From: Asterias amurensis
Lineage: Eukaryota; Echinodermata; Asteroidea; Forcipulatida; Asteriidae
Direction of reading: 5' to 3'
DNA: 64,000 bases
Assembly: GCF_032118995.1 (NCBI RefSeq)
Contig: NC_092663.1
Span: forward strand, 5,208,001-5,272,000
The notes under the pieces were generated by a model, which did not search any database, was not told the DNA's origin, and saw only the letters and a program-made list of their open reading frames with translations. Position numbers and translations under genes: made by a program. Positions 35,278 through 46,604 of the stretch are shown in pieces; position 1 is the first letter of the stretch; each line of letters begins with the position of its first letter.

Positions 35278-35832
35278 AAATCTTTTAATCTTTGCCCCTT
35301 TTCGTATTCGAGTTGAGTTGGTAAACAAATTTGTAAAGCACGCTTGAGTTGTGAAATATTTGGGAATTCCCCATTTCCCCGCTCATGTTTTTATTTGCAA
35401 AAACAACATCGGTGTTGTGCCCTTCAGTCACAGCCCTGCCGAAAACGCCCAAATCGAATGCCTATTGATCGGGTCAAATGGCAGCACTTGAAACAAGGTT
35501 TGGTGTATAGACGATGTGACCTCTGACGTCACACGAAAACCATAACATGATTCGCGCGCATACCGCCGGGCAAAACCTTTGTGTTTTGGCAGCCAGCTAG
35601 AAAGTGTACGCAATCTTACTATGACTGCGCAACTCAGTGCCCGGCGAAACATGACGTATATAGTGTTTTGTCAACAGAGGGCGGTTTGAATGTAAACATA
35701 GGTCACATCGTCTATAAAAGAGACTGAACATTCAAATGACATTTTGTTCAGAACAGTCTGAGTTTGGAAGGCCTTGGCCCTTGTACACACACCAGCGTTT
35801 AAGTTCTTCGTTTTTCAACTACGATTTTAAAG
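35278..35832 (+). promoter_or_regulatory. Promoter of gene B carrying a MITE at the TATA box
   Basis: Nearly identical to the gene A promoter up to TTTGGT, then interrupted by a 211-bp MITE. It resumes at TATAAAAG (35713-35720) and the same leader. A nine-base addition (GGCCCTTGT region, about 35777) also differs from A. Confidence 0.7.
35506..35716. mobile_element. TATAGACGATGTGACC MITE in the gene B promoter
   Basis: Perfect 17-bp inverted ends TATAGACGATGTGACCT / AGGTCACATCGTCTATA. The empty form in promoter A reads TTTGGTATAAAAG, so insertion was at the TA of the TATA box, as expected for Tc1/mariner-type TA targets. The element's last bases contribute to a TATAAAAG at the correct distance from the leader. 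Confidence 0.85.
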
Positions 35833-37205
35833 ATGAATGTATTAATCCAGAGGGAATCCAGCATGGGTAGCAGATGTAGGCATACTACCGGCATGACTTT
35901 CTTCTTGGTTGTATTTCTTGCCGTGTTTGGGCTGCTTCATGGTGCACCAGCACGTCAGTTGGTTCTCGGACCAACATTAGGTGGAGATAAGGTGGGCATT
36001 GGAGGGGATTTGCTGAAAAGTAGATCCTCTCATACAATTAACACTTCACCGCCATATTGCAACTTCTCCATTTTTACTTCCGAGTCGTTTCAACCGGAGA
36101 AAGAGTTCAAAAGACTTGTAAAAGAGGGCGCCATTTTCGTCTACCTGAATCTTGGTTTCGTAAACGTGGATTTTGACGACCCTTCGGCCTACTTAGATGA
36201 CATCGGAGACATTATTGATCCACAGACATGGGTGTGGTCCAAAGGAGGTAGGGGAAAACTGTTACTTGGTGCTCCCTTTGATTTCAAGATAATGTCACTG
36301 TCAACATTAAAACCTGGCGTGTTCTCATTAACAGTGAAGATAAATGCATCTTCTGTTTGCAACGAACCAAATTCAACTGATGAAGAGACAATTGAGGAGA
36401 TCAAAAGACTTCTTCAAGACTTGACGAAAGGAGAAGATGGTACACATCAGGCTGAGGAGGGTGAGGATGATGAGGAGTTGATGTGTCTTGAGAAACAACT
36501 GGATCATAGTGTAAGAGATTGGATTTTTGTTAACCCGTACAAATTGATGGAAGAAACAAGTGGATTTGACTGCTGGCAAAGAGACGGCCATCAGATAAGA
36601 GTCTTGCCTACCGAATTCTGGCTAATATGGATCCGCTCACTTCGTGTCATCTTGGCTCTGTTTTCACCAATGGCTTTGGGTTTTTTACTCCAGCAAAATC
36701 CACCGGAGAAAGATCCTAAAAATGGTGTCGAAAGACTCAGTCTGAAATCGGATCTCCCACTTGGGCTTAATTACACGCTATGTAACTGGGGAAATAATAA
36801 CAACTGCATTTTAATTATGAGGTGTACTTTGTTTTTTTGTAGCGTTTGTAATGATAGAACATATTCCCCTGTTGCACTTACTCAGGACAAATCCAGAGAG
36901 CTATGAGAGGAAACACAGTACCCTATATCATTCCAACCTCCTTAACTCCTTTTGGGAAGGGTTCTTGTATGCTTTCCCGAACATAATTGGTGTCATTTTT
37001 TTCTTGTATTACTATATAAAACAATTATCCAAGGTGAGCAAACGTGTTATAAGCGTAATAGAGGGCGTGTCTCTGAAGGTAAACATTCCTTTGTTAACCA
37101 TTACCAAGCCTTCTTTCAGGAGATGCATGATGGAGTTAAGATGCTTCTTGATTTGAGACAGTGGTGGGATGAGGTGATCATCCGGCCTGAGTATAAAACT
37201 TGTTG
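35833..37205 (+). pseudogene. Gene B: frameshifted, 3'-truncated paralogue of gene A
   Basis: The signal peptide and extracellular domain are intact and uninterrupted, giving a 357-codon frame to 36906 that joins NTSPPYC directly to the signal-peptide exon where A has its transposon. A T-run at about 36831 has one T more than A, shifting the frame into a TGA at 36904. A second T-run near 36996 has one T fewer. Homology to A ends at about 37205, shortly after a small deletion (CGGCC|TGAGTAT), so the last five or so TM helices are missing. If transcribed, it could give a secreted or single-TM truncated product. Confidence 0.85.
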
Positions 37206-38466
37206 CTCATCACATTAAGGGAGGCCGTCTTTAACTAACCCCCATTTCCCGCCGGAAACCCCCGGATCCCGGCGGTTTTTCTTTCACCACTTTAATGAGC
37301 TCATTATCTACAGGTCAATTCACAAAGCTACACTACGTCACACGAATATGCATGAGCTGTACTCAAACAGGCTGGGGCAGTGGCTTCAACAAAGGAACCA
37401 ATTACCGGCACCTCTCTGCAGAGATCTTTAGAAATTGATAAGAGGCAACACTTTGATTGCTCTGCTTTGTTATGACTGTTTGCTTCGCCGGACAAGCACT
37501 AATCCGCTGTATACATTGTAACTAATCTTTCAAAAGGTTTCAGCAAGGACTACCTTAGGGAACTGAACTACATTACTAACTGAGGGACAAAAATAACGTT
37601 TCAAATTACTTGAGTATTGTCTTCGTTTTATCAAAAGCTTACATTTCATGAAACGTTTATTGTAATTGCATTTTCAACCACCAAAAATGAGTCAGTAAAA
37701 GCCAAGTTGTTATCTTTGACTATAAATGTATAACACTTTAGATTTCAGAAATTCATTGTTCGTCTCGTTTGGTTACACGCTCTGCCAGGCAAGCCTTACT
37801 CCGGTGACGAAACATTGGGATATCATTTCGAAAAGGTTTCAGCACTTGTCGCGTTTTGGCAATCAATGTTGTTTTGAATCAATTATTTGAATGTTGTCTC
37901 CGTTTTGTCAAAGCAAATGAATAAAACAGAACGGTAAAAACTATTATTTTTATCTGACAAATAACCAAGAAATGGAAACAGGCTTTGGGTTGAGAAGTAT
38001 AGGCCTTAGAGGCGGAAAAGATATAAACGAGACGGGAAAAAAGGCCAAAGTATAAGAAAAATAGTCAGGCGGAAACAAGTTTGCTTTAACCATTACGTAG
38101 GCAGCATATACATTTTTAATTCAAACGAAATCGATTGGTAAAACCAAGCATTATTAATAGTATAAATGGCAGGTGACAATTAAGTTCGGAAAATATAAAA
38201 ACTTTACGAAATATTCTCAAATATTACAGCATTGAAGTGGGGTAATTAGTTTCAACTAGTTTGTTTTCATGTTTTCACCCATCGCTCTTTTCTTTTTGGT
38301 GCCTTTTCCAATTTTTTCGCAGTCTTTATCAACCCTTCAACTCCTTTGAAACTAGCTTAAGTTGCTGAACAGCCGCTGAACCAATCGCTGCTTTCTGGGC
38401 GGAGCAATTTTGACACTAATACTCAGAAATCCGGTAAACGATTCATGCAAGAGTTGTTTCTCACAC
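37206..38466. other. Intergenic, no gene recognised
   Basis: Starts at the break of homology with gene A. Contains a CCGGAAACCCCCGGATCCCGGCGG stretch near 37251 but no supported gene. Confidence 0.4.
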
Positions 38467-38857
38467 TTAAAGGAACACGTTGCCTTGGATCGGTCGAGTT
38501 GGTCTTTGAAAAGCATTTGTAACCGTTTGTTATAAAATGCATATGGGTGGAAAGATGTTGTAACAGTAGAATACAATGATCCACACAAACGTGCTTCGAA
38601 ATTACGCGGTTTTCCTTTTTCCTCGTCGACTAACACGGTCGGCCGTTTATGGGAGTCAACTTTTTGACTCCCATAAATGACCGACCGTTTAGTTTGCAAA
38701 GGAAAAGGAAAACCACGCAATTTCGAGGCAATGTTATGTGGATCATTGTATTCTACTTTTAAAACATCTTTCTAACCCTGCATTTTTATAACAAACGGTT
38801 ACTAATGCTTTTTTTTTTCAGACCAACTCGTCCGATCCAAGGCAACGTGTTTCTTGA
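38467..38857. mobile_element. Palindromic TTAA MITE, family 4 (complete)
   Basis: The ends TTAAAGGAACACGTTGCC and GGCAACGTGTTTCTTGAA are inverted. The element folds along its whole length around GGGAGTCAACTTTTTGACTCCC at 38650-38671. A left-half copy is at 53457-53627. Confidence 0.85.
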
Positions 38858-40382
38858 AGTGAAAACATTTGATACTATTTAACCTACTATACTACTACAG
38901 CTGTGTGTGCTTTTAACGTAATGTTGAACAATCAAATCAAATCATCGTCCACTTTCAGCTGGGTACGTCAGGGAAAATATTTAACCCTTAGTATATAATG
39001 TCGGTAAATGCATTTTGCCCTAAATAATTAATAACCAACTTTTGCAATAAAACAAGGTTTGTTCGTTGTGTTTGTAGTTTAGTCAAATTTTATTATAAGT
39101 TTTAATATGCAACTAAAGAAACAAACCTAATGACATTTTATAAAAAGATCACCGGTGGTTGCTTGTATTAGAGTAACATTAAACATTAAGTTTTCTGAAA
39201 GTTAGTTTTAGAATAAAATTTGCTCAGCACTTACCACTCAGTCTGCTCGGAACTATAATTTATGGTTCTTAGTGCAATTTATACATTTTATAAAAATATG
39301 TTTTGCATATTTTTACGCTTCTGGTTTTCATGATCACAAGCAGTGAAGAAGTATTTGTTAGGCGAAAAGAAGAAACATATTTATTTTTACTTTTGTTTCC
39401 AATGTATCCGCATAATTATTTGTTTTAAGGACCTGTTAATCAATACGTATAATTGTTATTTAATACCTTACTATTCTGAGCAAATGTCTTGATCAATTGG
39501 CTCTTAAGAAGTAAATAAACACTTGTTAAAACTTGATGTTTTCACTGAAATATCTTATCTTTACATTTGGGCTCCTTAGTCGTACTGCTAAAGAAGTATT
39601 TTGGATCTAACAATAACTTTGTTCGACAATTAACAATACAAGATACATTGACCAAGTCGGGGAAAGCCTTAATTTCAATATTATCGATTACAATTTCAAT
39701 TATTGAATTATATACTTTGATTACAAGTTAAACTTACGAAAGGTAATATAAAGTTTGATGACAACAATGTAGCAGACTTAAAGGGGCACGTTGCCTTAGG
39801 TTTGAGGGTTCTGGCTATAATTTGTTTTCAAAGTATCTATTTTTACAATGATTCAAATGAATATTCCTTTAAGTCGTAAAGGTTTTTTGCAATGTCATGC
39901 TATTTTGTAAAACCATTTGTTTTTACTCGTCAGACCATGCTTTCTGCTCATTGTCTTTCTAAACAACTTCTCAAAAGGAAAAGGGAGTTATTTGAAATGA
40001 ATAGTAGTTTTTAAGGTAAAGTTGCTAAGACTTGTGATGTAAGGATCCATTACACATAAACAAATATTTCCCATATGATAATAGCCACTGAATATTCACT
40101 AAGACAAGGTTTTCCAAATACAAACTTACACACACTATGCGTTGAAATAAATTCTCATAGAAAAATGTATTCTTAATCAGTATATCCCACTACAAAACCG
40201 TCTAGCAAATGTAACATGTATACACAATACTATGAGTAACCTATTGAAGCCACTTTTAAAATACAAACAAATTTGTTAAAAAGAGGTTAGCCGGAGCTTA
40301 ATACACTTATAAAATGGTGGCAAATTGTTCTCTTCAAGATAAAGCAATTATAATCATGTTAAAATACATGAAAGCTTGTGAT
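38858..40382. other. Intergenic, no gene recognised
   Basis: AT-rich. At 39779 a TTAAAGGGGCACGTTGCC start resembles the MITE family 4 terminus, but no matching right end was found. Confidence 0.4.
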
Positions 40383-40696
40383 TTAAAGACAATGGACACC
40401 TTCAGTAACTGTCAAAGACCAGTCTTCTCACTTGGTGTATCTCAAAGTTGCCAAATAATGATGAAAGAAATAGCAACCTTGATACACGAAGTTATGTGCT
40501 TTCTAATGTTTGATTTTGGGAACTCAAAAATTAAATCTGAGGTCTCAAAATTAAATTCGTGGAAATTTAATACTTTCTCGAAAATTACGTTACTTCAAAG
40601 GCAGACGTTTCAACAGCTCTCCATTGCTTGTTACCAAGTAAGTTTTTATGCTAACAATTGTTTTGAGTAATTAACAATAGTGTCCACTGCCTTTAA
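40383..40696 (-). mobile_element. TTAA-flanked MITE, family 1 copy 3 (inverted, shorter)
   Basis: Ends AGACAATGGACACC and AACAATAGTGTCCACTGCCT with TTAA borders. The interior matches the other copies in reverse orientation with internal deletions. Confidence 0.8.
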
Positions 40697-41765
40697 GGTC
40701 CCTTCAAATGTCATTAACATAATGTTATGGTAACATTATCATTGGTCTTGTACGAAAAGGAAATTACACCTTTGTTTGTTTTTGAAACCATTTTGACTGA
40801 TTTATTCCTTTATACCTTTACAAATTATACAATAAAATTAACCCGCGACAATTAAGTTTAATAAGGTGGAAGCATTTTTTATTTTTTTTGTCTGGCAAAA
40901 ACTTCGATGGAATTATTTACACACACAAAATATTGGCTGTTGAAATGCGACTAGAATATTAGTCTAAATAATTGACCTATGTAGACTAGTATGAACACCC
41001 ACACCTAAAAAAAAGTTAGTCCAAACATGTTCAAATGGAAAAGAAGAAAACAAAACTTGCGACAAAAAATCCAATTAGAATCAGTCTTACAAAGACTTAA
41101 AAATTTCACAAGACAATAATGTAATGTTAAATGTTCAAGTCAAAACGTATTCACCCTTATATGGTGTAAAATGTATAAGAAATGTGGTTAGTCGAATCAC
41201 TCAAATTCCATGTACAAGTTTGCAACAAAATATGTATATTGGGAACTAAAAACACCTGAACTAAGCACAGGTCTACAACTGGCTCTATGTTTCTCAAATT
41301 TACGAATCTTTTAAGTCTCCACAAAGACACAACTGCCAACTAATCTACAAAGCATGAACTTATCAACATTGTCAAATCAAGAAGGAAGAACAATCTAATG
41401 GTACCAACCCACACATAGTTTGCGACGATTTAGCATAGTGAAGTCAATTACAAATGTTCTCAATCTATAACTGAAGAGAAATCTCCAAAGTAAAACTTGT
41501 TGAACCCGCAGAAATCAAACACGTCACCACACAGTGCAACTTCAAGTGAAAAAGGCTGAGGGACAAACATTCGCGTTCTTGACCTTCTGTCAGTTCAAAA
41601 AGGGACAGAACAACCTTAAAGAATGTCAAAAACGGTGACGTTTTTATACATCTGTATGAGCTGGCTGGTCGATCAGGAGACTGAAAGTATACTTCAGAAC
41701 AAGGTCGCAAGATCTGAAAATTTCTCACGGGTCTGGCAGATGGTTCAAGAAGGAATGATGCTGAG
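40697..41765. other. 3' flank of the SNTX-GTPase gene
   Basis: Non-coding, presumably including the 3' UTR of the minus-strand gene. The polyadenylation site was not identified. Confidence 0.4.
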
Positions 41766-44700
41766 TTATTTAGTATTTGTCTCTTTGTTTTTTGCTGTAG
41801 GTTGCATAAACTTTGGCAAGCTTTGCATGCTTGGCAAGCTGAAGTTGAACCAACCATTTCCTTCCGTCGTTTGGAACTCCTTTTTATAGTTTTCAAAAGG
41901 ATCATATTCGCCTTTTGCAACTTCACTCAAAATTTCTGCCTGTTTTCGGATACCCTGAAGTGCCCCCACCCTGGATGGCCAGCCAGGTTTAGCTTCTATC
42001 TTCTCTGACTCGATCATCAAGTCAACATACTCAACCGTGCTCAGAGGGTTTTGCTTCAAAGCTATCTCCTCAAGACGTTTTAGACATTCGTGCGATTGAG
42101 TAATTAGGACGAACACGCATTTCTGTAGGTCTAGGAACTCTTGTTGTTGTTTGCAAATCACCTGCTCCACGGTGAGCTTGTTGCCCTTTGCGTTCTTGTA
42201 ACGCTTCTCAACGTCGGTGTATTTTCGTGTTTCCTTCTTTGTGTAATATTCAAACTTGTACTTTTGATTGAAGTGAACGTTCCAGATGCATTTACCTGCA
42301 CAGACACGGCACACACCATCGGTCATTGCATAGCAATTACGTTTTTCCTTGTCATTGGCAATGGCACACGGGTAGTGACATGTAAAATGACATGACATGC
42401 AGTTTGTGATGAAGTTCCCGGTGCCTGATATGTCTTTTTGTCTGCTTCTCTGGACGTCTAATTCGAAACAGAAGTCTTTGTTTGCCTCGATGTTTTTTTC
42501 ATGTTGCTCCAATATCTGATGCTCTCGACGAAGCTCTTCAATTTTACAAACGCCCATTTTGATCTGAGGCTGTAGCCCTTCAAGAGAAACCTCCAAGCGC
42601 TTTCTCTGATCAAGGACTTCCTTAGTGAGAGACAGGCTTCGTGGGTCAAGCTGACCGAGAGCGAGGAAGAATTTCATCATACTGTGAAACCCCATCCTCC
42701 AACACATCTTGTCAAAATTGTTAGTATCGTCACCCCCTTCAGATGCACCAGCGCAGAAATCGTCAACACCCGACCCTGCTGACTCTACCTTAGTGTTTGC
42801 AAAAAGGGCAGAGTTGTTGAATTTGAATATTCCATCGTTTAAAGGAATACCTGCTTCTCGGACTGCTGCAATAAGTGGAGGTTTTTGGCCATCTGCGAAT
42901 GTAACCAGAAGTAGAATGTTTGGCGAGATGTCTTTACCAAAGACAGACAGGATGGACTCAAAGACGTATTTCTGGGTATGGGTTAGACGTGCTAGTGAAG
43001 CTTGGGCGACAAAGCCTATTCCATCGATGTGGTCTACCTGATGAGTGTCGGAATGAGAGAAGAAATCTCGGATTTGGTCGATGATGGCTCTGTCTCTCTC
43101 GATACCTCTAGTGTCTCCAAATCCAGGAGTGTCGATGATCGTCAATGTGTAAAGGATATTGTGGTTTGTGTTTCTGTGTATGGTATATGATGTTATGATC
43201 TGTGTTTGACTGTGTGCTTGTGACCTAGAGGTCCCATCTGCTTGGTCATCAACAATCTTAAATCGAAACCCATCTTCCCACTCAACTTGTAAGATGTAGT
43301 TAACCATGCCATTGATTAATGTGCTTTTCCCGGCACCTGTAGCACCAACTACCATGATGACTTTGTGCTGACTCGGACAGGTCCCAGACTTCCTACCAAA
43401 GCTGTAACTACGGTACATAGCATTAGATTTCAAACGTAATTTGTTCAAGGGAAGCTGTAAAGTTTCTGGTTCGCCCGTTGCCACACAACCTTTGGAAAGT
43501 ACCCTCGATTTCTTGGCAATTTGATGTGCGTATCTCTCAGTCTTCTGAGACAAACCGGTGAGTACTTCAATCGAGTCGCTTTCTGCACCATTTACTGAAC
43601 CGCTACATATAGCAGATACCAAAAACTCATATCGAGTATTAGAATGCAGATCATTAACTGTAAAAGCACACGACTGATCGCTGGTATTTACTTCCTCGTG
43701 AACTTTGCTTTCAGAAGGGCCAGAAGCAGGTCTGTATTTGACCAAATAGTTGTTGATGATTAGACCTTTGCCAATTTGAGATGGTTTGCTCCATACGATG
43801 GAAATAGTGCTTTTTGATGATTGATGCTTCCTAAGCTGTGTCGGTGGACTTGTAGGGTAGGTTTTAGCCGAGGTTGTTTCACTAGCCCGACTTACCCCGG
43901 CTTGACAAATAGATACAACCTTAAACTCATAGGAAGTGAATGGGCTTAAACTGAATACAGTAACATATCCTTCGGCTCCATCTGTCTGCACCTCTATCCA
44001 ATCAGTTGAGTCCGGTTGTGGAACTGCTACCTCCCTGTATTTGACTACGTAGTGCTTCAACACTCGTACACCGTGACTCGGTGATTGCCATTTAAGGGAA
44101 ACTGAATCATGAGACTTTCCAGACACTTTGAGTTTAACTGGACTACCTGGTGGTTCAAAGGTCTTTGTTGTTAGAACCCCATGCTCGTACAGAAACATTG
44201 ACCCACCAACAGTAGTTTCATCACCATCGTCAAACCCTGACACCGCGAAGATGGTGTCCGGGTTCGTTGAGTTCGTCTTGTAAAACTCAACAAAGCTTTT
44301 GGCATATCTCCTAACATCCTTGGATGCCGACACGTCATCAAACCACCCCTTTACCGGAATGTATGATTCTGCCTCGTCAGACTTGAGACATAGGGACAGT
44401 ACAGTTAGGTACTCATCTTTATGTCCAATACAAGGAAATGCAAAGCAGACAATATACTCAGTCAGAGGGTTCCTAATTATTGCATTGAGATCTGCACGAG
44501 AGCTGACGATTTGAATCCCTTTAAACGATTGCACATAAGCCTCTACAACACCCATCTCGTTCCCTTTGCTACTTAGCCAATCATCAACCTGTTTCAAATT
44601 GAACGGACATTGTTCAAAATCAACTACAGCTTGATGAAGTTTACTTTCTTGAACACTTCCTCCGCGAATTTTGGGCAGCACTTGAGCTAGAAATTGTCTG

Positions 44701-45671
44701 AAGGACAACTTCTTACGGAGGAGCAGTTCTTTCAGATTAGCAATATTATCTACAAATTGAGGAAAATCTGTACATATTTGTTGCGTCTTAGTGTCATCAC
44801 ATTTAACCTGCATTTGGTCCAACCCCTCAAGAATCTTTTGAGAATCGCTGATAAGATTAACGCTAATTTCTCGGACCAATTTGGCAGACCTGTCGTCTAA
44901 CTTAACTAAGGGGTAAAGCCAAACCCGCATGGGTACGGCATTTTCTCCATCCTTACCCAACAAAGTTGGCAACTGCTTGTATACCTCGATAGCCTCTTCA
45001 AAATTTGATGGATTTGCTCCCAGGGTAAAATCACCGTGAAATGTACAACGTATGTTTGTCTGTTCTTTTTGTTCTCGATCACTGAGCGTGACTGATCCAA
45101 CCCCTCCAATTGGAAGTAAAGGTATCTTCTCTACTAAAGCCTTTAATATTCCCTGTACATTCTTAATCTTTTCCTCATTTGTACAGTCCCTGTCAAACAC
45201 AAAAAATGCTTTTGCCCCATACAATATACCCGTTACAACATGAGTTGCAGTACCTTGATCAAAGACTTCGGTGTGCTGAACATTGTGTCTTCCAAAATGT
45301 TTCATTGTTAACTGTTCAAACCTTGTAGTTGTTTCGTAATGCAGAGTCAGACGAGATTGGCGCTCCGATGCTCTTGTGTCATTGAGGTACTTGGCTGCTC
45401 CGTGCACGTCAACTAAACCGCATAAGAAACTTGCCTTCAATTCTGCTTCGATTTTCAGGGCGGATGTTTTGTCTTTCACTCCATCCGATGAGATGATGCT
45501 GAACTGTGTCTCAGGCTTCAGAAAGACGTCGCGATCATTGTGTAATATCGTTGGATCCCATAGCGTAATTCCTGGTATAGGAGTGTCACTGCGGCAATCA
45601 TACAGCATTCCGAGCTGCATTGGTCGACCCAATGCCGGAAGCTCAAGTGTCCTCGAGATCTCCGCTGTCAT
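41766..45671 (-). CDS. SNTX-like / FN3-FN3 / P-loop GTPase / Cys-rich fusion protein
   Basis: One uninterrupted frame of 1301 codons from ATG at 45671. A longer in-frame start at 45686 would be TTG and is rejected; a TTTTTGCAG acceptor lies just upstream, so a non-coding first exon is likely. Domains: SNTX MACPF-like, residues about 10-265 (MQLGMLYDC, ATHVVTGILYGAKAF); helical FAT-like about 270-385; thioredoxin-like about 390-505; FN3 at about 510-603 and 608-705. A GTPase follows at about 765-960, with Walker A GATGAGKST (776-784) and G3 DTPGFGDT (847-854), of the septin/AIG1-like TRAFAC type. Next come a predicted coiled region (about 1015-1080), a Cys/His cluster (about 1091-1130: CMSCHFTCHYPC, CRVCAGKC) that may bind metal, and a charged helical tail. 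There is no signal peptide or TM, so a cytosolic protein is expected. Domain identities are firm; the role is unknown. A membrane-active module controlled by a GTPase is inference. Confidence 0.9.
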   Translation of the reverse strand: MTAEISRTLELPALGRPMQLGMLYDCRSDTPIPGITLWDPTILHNDRDVFLKPETQFSIISSDGVKDKTSALKIEAELKASFLCGLVDVHGAAKYLNDTRASERQSRLTLHYETTTRFEQLTMKHFGRHNVQHTEVFDQGTATHVVTGILYGAKAFFVFDRDCTNEEKIKNVQGILKALVEKIPLLPIGGVGSVTLSDREQKEQTNIRCTFHGDFTLGANPSNFEEAIEVYKQLPTLLGKDGENAVPMRVWLYPLVKLDDRSAKLVREISVNLISDSQKILEGLDQMQVKCDDTKTQQICTDFPQFVDNIANLKELLLRKKLSFRQFLAQVLPKIRGGSVQESKLHQAVVDFEQCPFNLKQVDDWLSSKGNEMGVVEAYVQSFKGIQIVSSRADLNAIIRNPLTEYIVCFAFPCIGHKDEYLTVLSLCLKSDEAESYIPVKGWFDDVSASKDVRRYAKSFVEFYKTNSTNPDTIFAVSGFDDGDETTVGGSMFLYEHGVLTTKTFEPPGSPVKLKVSGKSHDSVSLKWQSPSHGVRVLKHYVVKYREVAVPQPDSTDWIEVQTDGAEGYVTVFSLSPFTSYEFKVVSICQAGVSRASETTSAKTYPTSPPTQLRKHQSSKSTISIVWSKPSQIGKGLIINNYLVKYRPASGPSESKVHEEVNTSDQSCAFTVNDLHSNTRYEFLVSAICSGSVNGAESDSIEVLTGLSQKTERYAHQIAKKSRVLSKGCVATGEPETLQLPLNKLRLKSNAMYRSYSFGRKSGTCPSQHKVIMVVGATGAGKSTLINGMVNYILQVEWEDGFRFKIVDDQADGTSRSQAHSQTQIITSYTIHRNTNHNILYTLTIIDTPGFGDTRGIERDRAIIDQIRDFFSHSDTHQVDHIDGIGFVAQASLARLTHTQKYVFESILSVFGKDISPNILLLVTFADGQKPPLIAAVREAGIPLNDGIFKFNNSALFANTKVESAGSGVDDFCAGASEGGDDTNNFDKMCWRMGFHSMMKFFLALGQLDPRSLSLTKEVLDQRKRLEVSLEGLQPQIKMGVCKIEELRREHQILEQHEKNIEANKDFCFELDVQRSRQKDISGTGNFITNCMSCHFTCHYPCAIANDKEKRNCYAMTDGVCRVCAGKCIWNVHFNQKYKFEYYTKKETRKYTDVEKRYKNAKGNKLTVEQVICKQQQEFLDLQKCVFVLITQSHECLKRLEEIALKQNPLSTVEYVDLMIESEKIEAKPGWPSRVGALQGIRKQAEILSEVAKGEYDPFENYKKEFQTTEGNGWFNFSLPSMQSLPKFMQPTAKNKETNTK

Positions 45672-46604
45672 GATGGTGACGACCAAGCCTGCAAAAATAG
45701 AAATGCAGATATTTTGCCGTCAAAAACAATAGATTATTTTAGTGGGTTTGGTGGATCGAATAATATGCCATTTTTCTCATACCGACATAATACTTTTTAC
45801 ATCAAGAACAATGTCAATGGAGTTTTTTATTGCGAAAAACTCTTTGTCCTCAGTTTAAGCAAGAACACGAAACTTGGGGCACGTGAATATTTATACCGTA
45901 ACATGAACAGCTGGACGTTGAGAGTTTTCTTGACACAAGCTCTGTGCTGATTTTTTTCAATCCTGTATAAATATCTTTAAATGAATAAATAAATAAATAA
46001 ATAAACAGCTGACGATTTTTTTGTTGTGCAAATTGTACAGTAAAGAGTGATTTGTAACTCAATGTTTGACTTAATTCTTGAGAAAACCTAATAACAGCGG
46101 GAACAATTCAACGTTTGGCCCAGTAGTTGTGTTTTCACTAAATAAACATCAACTTTTGGCTTAAATTGTAAAAAAGGTCAAATAGGTTTACGCTTTGCGT
46201 AAGTTTATAGGATTTGAGGCATTGCATGGTGAGGTATCAATATAAATTTATTTGGTTTGCGGTTTTTTAAGTTGTTATGTTTTTTCCCAGATAGATTGTG
46301 AAAGTCTATTGAGTAGCTCAGAAGCCTTTTTTATTTTTAAACGTAACCGAAAGTTAATTAAAATTAATTAGGGTCACACTGTGTGGTTAAGTCTTTAGTG
46401 CATTTTCCGTTGACGTAAAGATGATGACCGTTCAAATTGTGGTGCTAGAGTTGTTTTTTTAGCTTCCACGTAAGTGTTACAAGTCAAATTAGTACATAGA
46501 AAGTCTTTATACTTACTTAAATAAAAGTCATTATTTTTTTAATCAAGCGCTTCTTAGGAACATTAAGAAAATCTTCTCTAGGTCCAATAGGAAAAAAATA
46601 TGTA
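45672..46604. other. 5' flank of the SNTX-GTPase gene and intergenic DNA
   Basis: AT-rich. A short TAAA microsatellite lies at about 45982-46003. No promoter element could be fixed. Confidence 0.4.

Noticed and set aside
45672..45686. Longer start for the SNTX-GTPase protein
   Set aside because: The extra codons begin with TTG, not ATG, and lie next to a likely splice acceptor; ATG at 45671 is preferred.
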